Assembly (NCBI GenBank): GCA_947627285.1
Contig: CANQVL010000001.1
Coordinates: 1 to 64,000, forward strand
DNA: 64,000 nt
Origin: an uncultured Oscillospiraceae bacterium
Lineage (GTDB): Bacteria > Bacillota > Clostridia > Oscillospirales > Oscillospiraceae
Direction of reading: 5' to 3'
Shown here: piece after piece, positions 26,262-34,220 of the stretch
Layout of the letters: each line of letters opens with the position of its first letter
How positions within the stretch are numbered: position 1 is the stretch's first letter
Translations under genes and position numbers: made by a program
Notes under the pieces: model-generated
What the model saw: the letters and a program-made list of their open reading frames with translations, nothing else
What the model was told of the DNA's origin: nothing
Database searches by the model: none

Positions 26262-26731
26262 ACCGTCTCCTCTAACCCGCGCTTACAGCCGTACCCGCTC
26301 ATCTCTTCCTTCAAAAAGCCGATGTACTTGCTGAAGGAGGCGATGCATGCCGTCCTCTCGTCCTCCGAAAGCTTCTCGATGGCCCGCCGCTCCACCTCGA
26401 AAAGCGGCTTCACCACGATCTCGCCGTAGACCCTGCCCGCCCTTGTAAGGCGTATCTCCTTCCTGTTGCGCGTGCCGGGGATCACCTCCAGCGAGGCAAA
26501 GCCCTTGCGGACCATGTTGGATATTATGGTGTTCACCGTCTGCTTTGACATGGACCACATGCCGCATATGTCCTGCTGGGAGTAGTCGCCGTCCATGACG
26601 ATGAGGGTGTACCATATCCACAGCTCGTTCTCCGACATTCCCAGTCTGCCCACCGCGTTCCGGTATATGCCCACCAGGTCCTTTATCTGCTGGTTCATCG
26701 TCTCCAGCTGCTTTTTGCTGTCGTCCTTCAC
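26258..26731 (-). CDS. MarR-family regulator of the lipid operon
   Basis: About 157 residues. Winged-helix core YSQQDICGMWSMSKQTVNTIISNMVRKGF with the beta-wing RNRKEIRLTRAG. I take the GTG at 26729-26731, 8 nt after GGGGGAG; an earlier TTG at 26764 lacks a site. It is the first gene of the operon, with a consensus promoter and a palindrome abutting the -35, so autoregulation is likely. Ligand unknown. Confidence 0.9.
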   Translation of the reverse strand: MKDDSKKQLETMNQQIKDLVGIYRNAVGRLGMSENELWIWYTLIVMDGDYSQQDICGMWSMSKQTVNTIISNMVRKGFASLEVIPGTRNRKEIRLTRAGRVYGEIVVKPLFEVERRAIEKLSEDERTACIASFSKYIGFLKEEMSGYGCKRGLEETV

Positions 26732-26791
26732 CCAACGTTCTCCCCCTTTCAGCATATCGCGCAAAACATCATTCCTTTTCGCACTTACCGT

Positions 26792-26820
26792 ATTGTAGTC
26801 CGAAACGGGACACTTGTCAA
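26792..26820 (-). promoter_or_regulatory. Promoter of MarR/lipid operon
   Basis: TTGACA, 17 bp, TACAAT. Confidence 0.85.
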
Positions 26821-26837
26821 TGATTTAAATTATCATT
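26819..26837. promoter_or_regulatory. Candidate MarR operator
   Basis: AATGAT-N7-ATCATT palindrome touching the -35 of the MarR promoter and about 33 bp upstream of the ftsH -35. Confidence 0.5.
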
Positions 26838-26869
26838 TAAAGAAAAAATGTTCCTCCGGCAATAGCGTA

Positions 26870-26898
26870 TTGAAAAATTTGCTGATTGGCTGTATATT
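26870..26898 (+). promoter_or_regulatory. ftsH promoter
   Basis: TTGAAA, 17 bp, TATATT; about 40 nt before the start codon. Confidence 0.75.
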
Positions 26899-26939
26899 AT
26901 AGCCAGCGGCAAAAAAGAAAATATACGGGAGGCAAAAAA

Positions 26940-28754
26940 ATGAAGGAAGTCAAAAAACCAAAGAAACCGCTGCTTTATTACTACGGCATAGCGCTGCTGG
27001 TGCTGATGCTGTTCAACCTGTTTATCATGCCGCGCCTCATGCTTTCAAGGATCGTGGAGGTGGATTACGGCACCTTCATGAAGATGACCGACGAGGGAAA
27101 CATCGGGCGCGTACAGGTCCAGAGCGGGCAGATCATATTCACCGACAGGGACGAGACGGCAATTTACAAGACGGGGATCATGGAGGACCCGGGCCTCACC
27201 GAGAGGCTCTACGATTCCGGCGCCAGCTTCACCAAGGAGATAATCGAGCAGACGTCGCCGCTGATGAGCTTTATTCTCTCCTGGGTGCTGCCCATCGGCG
27301 TGTTCTTCATCATGGGACAGCTCATATCCAGGTTCATGATGAAGCGCGCCGGCGGCTCCAACTCCATGATGTTCGGAATGAACAACAATAACGTCAGGGT
27401 CTACGTCCCCTCCTCCGACGGCATAAGGTTCTCCGACGTCGCCGGTGAGGACGAGGCGAAGGACAACCTGAAGGAGATCGTGGAATACCTCCACGACCCC
27501 TCAAAGTACAAGGAGATCGGCGCCAGTATGCCCAAGGGCGTGCTCCTTGTGGGACCTCCGGGCACCGGCAAGACCATGCTCGCCAAGGCTGTCGCCGGCG
27601 AGGCGGGCGTCCCCTTCTTCTCCATGTCCGGCTCGGAATTTGTGGAGATGTTCGTCGGCATGGGCGCCTCCAAGGTCCGCGACCTCTTCAAGCAGGCCAA
27701 GGAGAAGGCGCCGTGCATCGTGTTCATCGACGAGATAGACGCCATCGGCAAAAAGCGCGACGGTCAGCTGGGCGGCGGCAACGACGAGCGGGAGCAGACG
27801 CTCAATCAGCTGCTCACGGAGATGGACGGCTTTGAGGGCAACACAGGAGTGATAATCCTCGCCGCCACCAACCGCCCGGAGTCGCTTGACCCCGCTCTCA
27901 CCCGCCCCGGGCGCTTTGACAGGCGCGTCCCCGTGGAGCTTCCCGACCTTGCCGGACGCGAGGCGATACTCAGGGTCCACGCCCAGAAGGTCAAGGTGTC
28001 CGACGACGTGGACTACACCCAGATTGCCCGCATGGCGTCTGGCGCCTCGGGAGCCGAGCTTGCCAACATAGTCAACGAGGCGGCGCTCCGCGCGGTCCGC
28101 GGCGGCAGACAGGCGGTCACGCAGGACGACCTCTCCGAGAGCATAGAGGTGGTCATCGCCGGTTACCAGAAGAAAAACGCCATACTTACGGACCGGGAGA
28201 AGTGGACAGTCGCCTACCACGAGATAGGTCACGCCCTTGTCGCCGCGAAGCAGACAAACTCCGCGCCGGTACAGAAGATAACCATAATCCCCCGCACCTC
28301 CGGCGCTCTGGGCTACACCATGCAGGTGGACGAGGGCAACCACTACCTCCAGACGCGGGAGGAGATAGAGAACAAGATAGCCACACTCACCGGCGGGCGC
28401 GCCGCCGAGGAGGTGCAGTTCGGCGTCATCTCCACCGGAGCCTCCAACGACATCGAGCAGGCGACGAAGCTGGCAAGGGCGATGATCTGCCGCTACGGTA
28501 TGAGCGATGAGTTCGACATGGTCGCGCTGGAGACCGTCACCAACCAATACTTGGGCGGCGACGCCTCCCTCGCCTGCTCCGCCGAGACCCAGACGAAGAT
28601 CGACGCCAGGGTGGTGGAGCTGGTGAAGCGCCAGCACGAAAAGGCGCTGGGTATCCTCCGCGAAAACCGCTCAAAGCTGGACGAGCTGGCAAAGTACCTC
28701 TACGAAAAGGAGACCATCACCGGCGAGGAGTTCATGTCAATCCTCAATACCTAA
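26940..28754 (+). CDS. ftsH: ATP-dependent zinc metalloprotease FtsH
   Basis: 604-residue membrane AAA+ protease that extracts and degrades membrane and regulatory proteins. Two N-terminal spans (about 12-32 and 105-130) flank an extracytoplasmic loop. Walker A GPPGTGKT at 205-212, Walker B FIDEID, SRH region [20 protein letters not shown], and zinc site HEIGH at 427-431. I start at MKEVKK (ATG 26940) because GGGAGG lies 7 nt upstream. Single gene with its own promoter; a structured element begins 6 nt after its stop. Confidence 0.97.
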   Translation: MKEVKKPKKPLLYYYGIALLVLMLFNLFIMPRLMLSRIVEVDYGTFMKMTDEGNIGRVQVQSGQIIFTDRDETAIYKTGIMEDPGLTERLYDSGASFTKEIIEQTSPLMSFILSWVLPIGVFFIMGQLISRFMMKRAGGSNSMMFGMNNNNVRVYVPSSDGIRFSDVAGEDEAKDNLKEIVEYLHDPSKYKEIGASMPKGVLLVGPPGTGKTMLAKAVAGEAGVPFFSMSGSEFVEMFVGMGASKVRDLFKQAKEKAPCIVFIDEIDAIGKKRDGQLGGGNDEREQTLNQLLTEMDGFEGNTGVIILAATNRPESLDPALTRPGRFDRRVPVELPDLAGREAILRVHAQKVKVSDDVDYTQIARMASGASGAELANIVNEAALRAVRGGRQAVTQDDLSESIEVVIAGYQKKNAILTDREKWTVAYHEIGHALVAAKQTNSAPVQKITIIPRTSGALGYTMQVDEGNHYLQTREEIENKIATLTGGRAAEEVQFGVISTGASNDIEQATKLARAMICRYGMSDEFDMVALETVTNQYLGGDASLACSAETQTKIDARVVELVKRQHEKALGILRENRSKLDELAKYLYEKETITGEEFMSILNT

Positions 28755-28760
28755 TCAGAC

Positions 28761-28974
28761 TGTCAAAAAGGGCTGAGCCCTTTTTGACAAAGGGAAACGT
28801 GCGGGGAAAAATTCTGAATTTTGCGAAATTCAGAATTTTTCCCCTGCTGTCGCACTGCGCGCGCCGCCGGAGGCGGCACACTTGCGCGACATAAGGTGAT
28901 TTTTCCGACGTACATGCCGCCGGAAAAATATTTGATTTGGGGTCTTACTATTTTCTTGGGTTTGAATTTACCTA
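28761..28974 (+). repeat. Four-hairpin intergenic element, copy A
   Basis: Reading + from 6 nt after the ftsH stop: H1 28761-28789 (12-bp arms TGTCAAAAAGGG/CCCTTTTTGACA), linker AAGGGAAACGTGC, H2 28803-28844 (perfect 19-bp stem, loop TGCG), linker TGC, H3 28848-28891 (TGTCGC/GCGACA outer stem, GCCGCC/GGCGGC inner), linker TAAGGTG, H4 28899-28929 (ATTTTTCCG/CGGAAAAAT). An AT-rich tail then runs to the end of the tfoX-like gene. The same plan recurs at 32651-32863. H1 may also terminate ftsH. Confidence 0.85.
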
Positions 28975-29292
28975 TTTCCTCTTTTTCGGTTTTGGTGTTG
29001 GCAGCTCCTCATACATGGCGTTGAATAAACCTGTCAAAAACTCTCTGTCATCAACCTCGTCCACCAGCAGCATCTCTTTTGCTCCCTCATAGGGTAATTC
29101 ATAGGCCGCCGTTGGCATATAGCTGATCGCTGCTTTTATCGGTTTTACAAGCAGCCTGTCATCATAGATCCCGCCTATGATTTTGCCCCGGTAATAGATG
29201 ATAAATTCACCCATCATAGCCCGATATGTAATTTCATCCAGTTCGGATAGCTGCTCTGAAATAAACTCAAAATATTCTTTACTCGACGCCAT
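28972..29292 (-). CDS. TfoX N-terminal domain protein
   Basis: 106 residues matching the TfoX/Sxy N-terminal fold: MASSKEYFEFISEQL, YRAMMGEFIIYYRGKIIGGI, LLVKPI. The domain occurs alone in many Firmicutes; its role there is not settled and need not be competence. GAGGTGG precedes the ATG. Base composition is clearly more AT-rich than neighbouring genes, and the region upstream holds gene remnants, so acquisition by transfer is likely. Confidence 0.88.
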   Translation of the reverse strand: MASSKEYFEFISEQLSELDEITYRAMMGEFIIYYRGKIIGGIYDDRLLVKPIKAAISYMPTAAYELPYEGAKEMLLVDEVDDREFLTGLFNAMYEELPTPKPKKRK

Positions 29293-29545
29293 TATTCCAC
29301 CTCAAATCTACGATTTGTCTTAGTCGTCCTCTGAAAGCCCTGTTATTTCAAGGCGTTTCGCCTGTTAAAAGCTCAAATCCCATGTGTTTTCCCTTGCTTT
29401 TGCCCTTACTAAACGAAACAAGGGAATTCATTGATTCAAATGCCAAGCTGCTTTTTTCGGAAAGTAATCAGCTCTCGACATTTGAGAGCAAAACACACCC
29501 CTCGCACAAACCTATAGTTTGTACTCAGAACATCCGCTATTTGAA

Positions 29546-29662
29546 TCAAAGATCAAATTGATTTTTTATCATCTGTGCAACAACACCAGGCGCAAGGTTT
29601 GTGTTGTCAATCCTCATGTAATTTTCAAATGGAATCTCCCCGTCCATTTTGAGTACGATCAT
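29546..29662 (-). pseudogene. C-terminal remnant of a protein (38 codons)
   Basis: An open stretch with protein-like composition, containing ENYMRIDNTNLAPGVVAQMI and ending in TGA. It resembles the C-terminus of a small nucleoside/shikimate-kinase-like P-loop protein, but the N-terminal part with the P-loop is absent. No ribosome site is seen. Family guess is weak. Confidence 0.4.
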
Positions 29663-29663
29663 C

Positions 29664-29795
29664 AATTTTTATGACAAACGATTTGGATATGATGAATTTG
29701 AAAGGATCAAAGGGTTAATGCCGTGGATCGTGAAATTTACCTTTGAGAACGATATTTGTACGGAAATCCGATCGTACAACTTATTTGAAGGATAA
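29664..29795 (+). pseudogene. C-terminal remnant of a second protein (43 codons)
   Basis: Plus-strand frame with protein-like composition (FYDKRFGYDEFERIKGLMPW, then FTFENDICTEIRS) ending in TAA, with no start or ribosome site. It begins 2 bp after the oppositely oriented remnant, so the two fragments look joined by deletion or recombination. Family not recognised. Confidence 0.4.
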
Positions 29796-29843
29796 TTTCC
29801 CGCCCGTCAGTGAAAATTTAATTTCTCATTCGGGACAATCTAT

Positions 29844-30710
29844 TTACGCCCATATTGCCATTATAAGCGTCCCCGCGACCATCAGGCACAGGCCGGCGAA
29901 GGATTTTTTCGTGAGCTTCTCCTTGAAAACGAAATACGAAAAGGCGACGGACGCCACAATGCTCAGCTTGTCTATCGGGACCACGACGCTGACCACACCG
30001 TTGGCAAGGGCATAGTAATAGCACAGCCAGCTGGCGCCCGTGGCGACGCCTGACAGGATTATGAATACAAGCTCCCGCCTGTCTATGCTCCGGGCCTCCC
30101 CCTGCTTGCCCTTCATAAAAACTACCGCCCACGCCATTATCAGCACAACGCCAGTCCTTATGGCTGTCCCCAGGTTCGACTCCACACCGGATATGCCCAC
30201 CTTCGCCAATATGGACGTGAGCGCCGCGAACACCGCCGACATCACGGCGTATATGAACCACCCGCCGCTCTTTTCTCCGCCGCGTATATCCCTGCGCTCG
30301 ATCATCAGAAATATGCCGGCGGCTAAAATGGCGGTCCCTGTGAGCTTTGCCGCCAGGTTGTTGGTCTCACGGAAAAATATTATCGCCAGCACCACCGTCA
30401 AAACCGTGCTGGACTTGTCGATGGGGACGACCTTGTTCACATCGCCCACGGACAGCGCCTTGAAATAGCATATCCAGCTGGCGCCTGTGGCGAGCCCGGA
30501 GAGAACCAGGAAAACAAGGGATCTCGCACCAATCTCACCGATTGTCCCCACAGACCCCGCCACAAACGCCATGAGCCAGGATAATATGAGCACCACGCCG
30601 GTCCTTACGGCTGTCGCCACGTCGGAATCAGTCCTCTTTATGCCGCACTTTGCCAAAATCGAGGTCGCGCCGGCAAAGAGCGCTGAGCCGACTGCCGCTG
30701 TGAGCCACAT
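29844..30710 (-). CDS. EamA/DMT-superfamily transporter
   Basis: 288 residues with ten hydrophobic segments in two homologous halves; the repeats share SILAKxGI, ATAVRTGVVLI/GTAIRTGVVLI, LSGLATGASWICYFKAL/LSGVATGASWLCYYYAL and KVVPIDKSS/VVVPIDKLS. That strong internal duplication is typical of EamA exporters of metabolites or amino acids; substrate unknown. I start at MWLTAA (ATG 30708-30710), 7 nt after AAGGGGG. It is divergent from the esterase gene. Confidence 0.9.
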   Translation of the reverse strand: MWLTAAVGSALFAGATSILAKCGIKRTDSDVATAVRTGVVLILSWLMAFVAGSVGTIGEIGARSLVFLVLSGLATGASWICYFKALSVGDVNKVVPIDKSSTVLTVVLAIIFFRETNNLAAKLTGTAILAAGIFLMIERRDIRGGEKSGGWFIYAVMSAVFAALTSILAKVGISGVESNLGTAIRTGVVLIMAWAVVFMKGKQGEARSIDRRELVFIILSGVATGASWLCYYYALANGVVSVVVPIDKLSIVASVAFSYFVFKEKLTKKSFAGLCLMVAGTLIMAIWA

Positions 30711-30732
30711 ACACATTCCCCCTTTTTCGCCC

Positions 30733-30761
30733 ATTGTAGCGCGTTCGAGCCGGTTTTTCAA
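30733..30761 (-). promoter_or_regulatory. EamA gene promoter
   Basis: TTGAAA, 17 bp, TACAAT. Confidence 0.8.
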
Positions 30762-30767
30762 TAGTAA

Positions 30768-30796
30768 TTGACACTTCGCGCCAAAAGAGGTAAAAT
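30768..30796 (+). promoter_or_regulatory. Esterase-AEC operon promoter
   Basis: TTGACA, 17 bp, TAAAAT; back to back with the EamA promoter, 6 bp between the -35 boxes. Confidence 0.8.
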
Positions 30797-30822
30797 CAAA
30801 AGAAAAAACAGGAGGCGGCAAT

Positions 30823-31695
30823 ATGGATGAGATATTAAAGGCGCGCAGGGACATGAAGGAAAGCGACGACAGGAGAGACGCGGGATTGAAGGTCCCGGAG
30901 GACGTGGAGTGCTTTTACAGCATACCCTACGGCGAGGACGGAATATGGCAGATACTTGACGTTTACCGCCCCAAAAACGCCGCCGGAGCTCTCCCCGTCA
31001 TCGTCAACGTGCACGGCGGCGGCTGGATATACGGCACAAAGGAGACATACCGGTTCTACTGCATGAGCCTTGCCCAACGCGGCTTCGCGGTGGTGAACTT
31101 CACCTACCGCCTGGCGCCGGAGCATATGTTCCCGGCAAGTCTGGAGGACACCTGCTCGGTTTTCGGCTGGGTCCTTGAAAACGCGGAACGCTTCGGCTTT
31201 GACGCAAAGCGCGTCTTCGCCGTGGGCGACTCCGCCGGAGGGCATATACTCGCCCTTTTCTGCGCCATGTGTACGGACCCTGAGTACGCAAGGGTCTGGG
31301 ATTTCTCCGCCCCTCACGGCTTCGTGCCCACCGCCGTCGCATTGAACTGCGGGTCGTACCACCACGAGCTCCCCGCGGAGGGGCCCGCCCATGACCTCAT
31401 GCTGGCGGTGCTCTCCGGCGGTGTGAGCGAGGAGACTGTCGCCGCGGTGGACGCTCCGCGCCACGTAAATTCAGGCTTCCCGCCCGTGTTCCTCATGACG
31501 TGCAGCGAGGACTTTTTAAGGCACGACGCCCTCAACATGGCGCGCGCCCTCATCGACGCCTCGGCGCCCTTTGAGCTCCACTTTTACGGCGATAAGGAGA
31601 ACGGGCTGGGCCACGTCTTCCATGTGGACATGAAAAAGCCCGAGGCCGCCGTCTGCAACGACGAGGAGTGCGCTTTTTTCCGAAAATTCTGCTGA
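30823..31695 (+). CDS. Alpha/beta hydrolase (HSL-type esterase)
   Basis: 290 residues, cytoplasmic. Oxyanion motif HGGGWIYG near 65-72, nucleophile elbow GDSAGG near 132-137, acidic residue in MTCSEDFLRHD and His in GLGHVFH complete the triad. Family members hydrolyse short acyl esters. AGGAGG lies 7 nt before the ATG. A membrane carrier gene follows after 12 bp, so hydrolase and export or import of the product may be linked. Confidence 0.93.
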   Translation: MDEILKARRDMKESDDRRDAGLKVPEDVECFYSIPYGEDGIWQILDVYRPKNAAGALPVIVNVHGGGWIYGTKETYRFYCMSLAQRGFAVVNFTYRLAPEHMFPASLEDTCSVFGWVLENAERFGFDAKRVFAVGDSAGGHILALFCAMCTDPEYARVWDFSAPHGFVPTAVALNCGSYHHELPAEGPAHDLMLAVLSGGVSEETVAAVDAPRHVNSGFPPVFLMTCSEDFLRHDALNMARALIDASAPFELHFYGDKENGLGHVFHVDMKKPEAAVCNDEECAFFRKFC

Positions 31696-31707
31696 GGAGG
31701 CATACAT

Positions 31708-32646
31708 ATGCAGGGCTTTTCCCTGGCGTTCAATGTGGTGGTGCCGCTGGTGATATACATGGCGGTGGGTGTGCTCATAAGGGCGCTGAAGCTCTTTTCC
31801 GAGGACACGCTCAGGGAGCTGAACGACGTCATTTTCAAGGTTCTCATACCCCTGTCCCTGTTTTTTGACATCTACAGCGCCGACCTTGGCGATGTGGTCA
31901 GCGCGCCGCTCTTTTTGTGGACCTCGGGACTCATCACAGCCACCTTTGTGGTCGCGCTGCTTGTCTCGGTAAAGCTCATTCCCGACAGGGCGGACGTCCC
32001 CACCGTCGCCCAGGGCATTTACCGCTCCAACACCGTCCTCTTCGGCACGGTCATCAGCCGATCCATAGCCGGCGAGACGGGCGCCGCAATAATGGCTGCC
32101 CTGTTCGTGGTGGTGGTGCCGCTTCTCAATATCCTGGCGGTCATTGACTTTGAGGTCATGCGCGGCGGCAAGGTCAACATAAAAAAGACTCTCTGGCAGA
32201 TCGCGAAAAATCCCCTGGTGGTCGCCGGTATACTCGGCGGTCTTGTGAATCTCTCGGGAATACGCCTGCCGGAGCTTGTATGCGCCCCGCTCATGACCCT
32301 GGGCGAGCTTGCCTCTCCCCTGGCGCTGGTGGTGCTGGGCGCCATGCTCTCCTTCAAAAGCATGGTCATCCACCGGGGAAGGCTCCTGGCGGCGGTGTTC
32401 TGCAAGCTTGTGGCTGTGCCCGCCGTTTGCCTTTCCGTCATGGCTCTGCTTGGCTACCGAGGCGCGTCGATGGCGGCGCTCCTGGCAGTCTTCGCCTCCC
32501 CCACAGCCGTCGCCTCCACCCCCATGGCGCAGACACTTGGCGGCAACGTGAAGCTCGCCGGCGAGATCGTCGCCCTCACCACCGCCCTGAGCGTCGTGAC
32601 CGTCTTCCTGTTCATAGCAGCACTATCAAACCTGGGCCTGCTGTAA
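31708..32646 (+). CDS. Auxin efflux carrier family transporter (AEC)
   Basis: 312 residues with about ten spans in two halves. N-terminal VVVPLVIYMAVGVLIRAL and C-terminal ASMAALLAVFASPTAVASTPMAQ are typical of AEC proteins, which move organic acids such as malate or lactate in bacteria. GAGGAGG precedes the ATG. Second gene of the esterase operon. The structured element copy B lies just after it on the opposite strand. Confidence 0.92.
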   Translation: MQGFSLAFNVVVPLVIYMAVGVLIRALKLFSEDTLRELNDVIFKVLIPLSLFFDIYSADLGDVVSAPLFLWTSGLITATFVVALLVSVKLIPDRADVPTVAQGIYRSNTVLFGTVISRSIAGETGAAIMAALFVVVVPLLNILAVIDFEVMRGGKVNIKKTLWQIAKNPLVVAGILGGLVNLSGIRLPELVCAPLMTLGELASPLALVVLGAMLSFKSMVIHRGRLLAAVFCKLVAVPAVCLSVMALLGYRGASMAALLAVFASPTAVASTPMAQTLGGNVKLAGEIVALTTALSVVTVFLFIAALSNLGLL

Positions 32647-32650
32647 GCTC

Positions 32651-32863
32651 TCCAAAAAGGTAAATAATATGTAAATCCCAATTTTAATATTTTTCCGACG
32701 ACATGCGCGTCGGAAAAATCACCTTTTGTTTTGCAAGCGTGCGCCCCTACGGGGCGTGCGCGCAGCAAAACAGCAGGAAAGCCCCCGCGAAAGGTCCGCA
32801 GACCTTTCGCGAGGGCTTTCCGCACGTTCCCCTTTGCCAAAAAAAGGCAAAGCCTTTTTTGGC
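32651..32863 (-). repeat. Four-hairpin intergenic element, copy B
   Basis: Read on the minus strand it starts 4 nt after the DUF378 stop and repeats the plan of copy A: H1 32836-32863 (GCCAAAAAAGGC/GCCTTTTTTTGGC), linker AAAGGGGAACGTGC, H2 32776-32821 (21-bp stem with one G-T pair, loop TGCG), linker TGC, H3 32727-32772 (outer TGTTTTGC/GCAAAACA), linker AAAGGTG, H4 32689-32719 (12-bp stem), AT-rich tail. Stems of H1, H2 and outer H3 differ from copy A but stay paired. It explains the 221-bp gap 32647-32867. Confidence 0.85.
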
Positions 32864-32867
32864 AATT

Positions 32868-33080
32868 TTAGCCGTTGTCCCTTGCTTCCACCCTGTCCCT
32901 GAAAAGCAGTGAAATGCACCACAGAGCCGCGAGAGCGACCAGGGTGTACACCACCCGGCTGATGGAAGCGGTCTGACCGCCGAAAAGATACGCCACCAGG
33001 TCAAACTTGAATATACCGACAAGGCCCCAGTTGACCCCGCCGATTATCAAGAGGATGAGCGCGATCCTGTCCATGATCAT
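32868..33080 (-). CDS. DUF378 small membrane protein
   Basis: 70 residues, two spans (about 5-25 and 40-60). IALILLIIGGVNWGLVGIFKFDLVAYLFG is the DUF378 hallmark; function unknown across the family. GGAGG is 9 nt before the first of two nearby ATGs. Single gene, followed directly by element copy B. It is divergent from the dipeptidase gene. Confidence 0.9.
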   Translation of the reverse strand: MIMDRIALILLIIGGVNWGLVGIFKFDLVAYLFGGQTASISRVVYTLVALAALWCISLLFRDRVEARDNG

Positions 33081-33182
33081 AGCATGATCCCTCCTTTGTC
33101 GTTGCGAGCTTATTTTGCTCAGCCAAAGGCAATTTATACGGCGGAGAATTAATTCATATTCTGCATTAATTTCTTTTTAAAA

Positions 33183-33211
33183 TTGCATTACCCTCTCCCA
33201 TATCATATAAT
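33183..33211 (+). promoter_or_regulatory. Dipeptidase promoter
   Basis: TTGCAT, 17 bp, TATAAT. Confidence 0.8.
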
Positions 33212-33242
33212 GGTGAGAACTGAGCGCTTGGAGGCATTTTTT

Positions 33243-34220
33243 ATGAAAATCGTGGATCTTCACTGCGACACGGTGATGAATTTTTATGAGGGCAAGCACC
33301 TTGACGGGCTTGAAGGCTCCCACATCAGCATGGACAAGCTGCGCGCCGGCGGGACGCTTGCCCAGTGCTTTGCCATTTTCGTCCCCACCCACGGCTCCGC
33401 CGAGAGGATGGGTTACCCGTCCGACCCGAAGGAATATTTTGACAGGGCCTACGCCGCGTATCAGCGCGAGCTGGAGCTTTGCCGTGACCGCCTCGCCCCG
33501 GCGTATACCGTCGCCGACATAGAGCGAAACGAAAAAGTCGGCAAGGTCAGCGCCATACTCACTGTGGAGGACGGCGTGACGCTGGACGGGAAAATCGAGA
33601 ACGTAGATGAGTATTTCAACAAGGGCGTCCGCATGGTTGCCCTCACCTGGAACTACGAAAATTCCCTGGGCTATCCGCAAGATCCCGACCCGGAAAAGCA
33701 TTCCCTGGGCCTCAAGCCCTTCGGGATCGACTGCGTGAGGCGGATGAACGAGCTGGGCATAGCCGTGGACGTGTCGCACCTGTCAGAGGGCGGATTTTGG
33801 GACGTGGCGAAACATTCCAAAAAGCCCTTCATCGCCTCCCACTCCTGCTGCCGGGCGCTGTGCGACATATCCCGCAACCTCACCGACGGGCAGATACGCG
33901 CCGTCGCCGATTCCGGCGGCGTGGTCGGGCTCAACTACTGCAACGTCTTTCTCCACCCCGTCTCTGACAAATTCGACGACGACTACACCGCCGTCTCCGA
34001 GCTCATCCGCCACCTGCGCCACCTTGTGAGCGTCGCGGGCGCCGAGGGCGTCGCCCTGGGCTCAGATTACGACGGGATAGGCTCCCGCCTTGAGTGGGGC
34101 GACTGCGGCGGTCAGCAGATGTTTGCTCAGTCCATCGCCGACGCCTTCGGCTGGGAAACAGCCGAGAAGATAACCCACAAAAACGCCCTCCGCGCCCTGC
34201 GGGACATCATAGGCGGTTAA
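33243..34220 (+). CDS. Membrane dipeptidase-like metallopeptidase (M19)
   Basis: 325 residues in a TIM barrel with a binuclear zinc site: VDLHCDT near the start (HxD), ILTVEDG for the bridging acid, DVSHLSE and IASHSCCRAL for histidines, and LGSDYDGIGS near the end. Bacterial members split dipeptides, often D-amino-acid-containing. No signal peptide, so cytoplasmic despite the family name. TTGGAGG precedes the ATG. Its stop overlaps the convergent SLH gene stop by 4 bp. Confidence 0.94.
   Translation: MKIVDLHCDTVMNFYEGKHLDGLEGSHISMDKLRAGGTLAQCFAIFVPTHGSAERMGYPSDPKEYFDRAYAAYQRELELCRDRLAPAYTVADIERNEKVGKVSAILTVEDGVTLDGKIENVDEYFNKGVRMVALTWNYENSLGYPQDPDPEKHSLGLKPFGIDCVRRMNELGIAVDVSHLSEGGFWDVAKHSKKPFIASHSCCRALCDISRNLTDGQIRAVADSGGVVGLNYCNVFLHPVSDKFDDDYTAVSELIRHLRHLVSVAGAEGVALGSDYDGIGSRLEWGDCGGQQMFAQSIADAFGWETAEKITHKNALRALRDIIGG

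Larger units (their letters stand above)
29293..29843. other. AT-rich gap with gene remnants
   Basis: About 550 bp without an intact gene, more AT-rich than its surroundings. It holds two short coding remnants listed separately (29546-29662 on -, 29664-29795 on +). The part 29293-29545 shows only broken frames and no RNA or repeat that I recognise. Confidence 0.6.

Noticed and set aside
29293-29545. A degenerate recombinase or mobilisation gene on the minus strand
   Set aside because: Frames are broken every few codons and no motif could be confirmed, so I list only an AT-rich gap.
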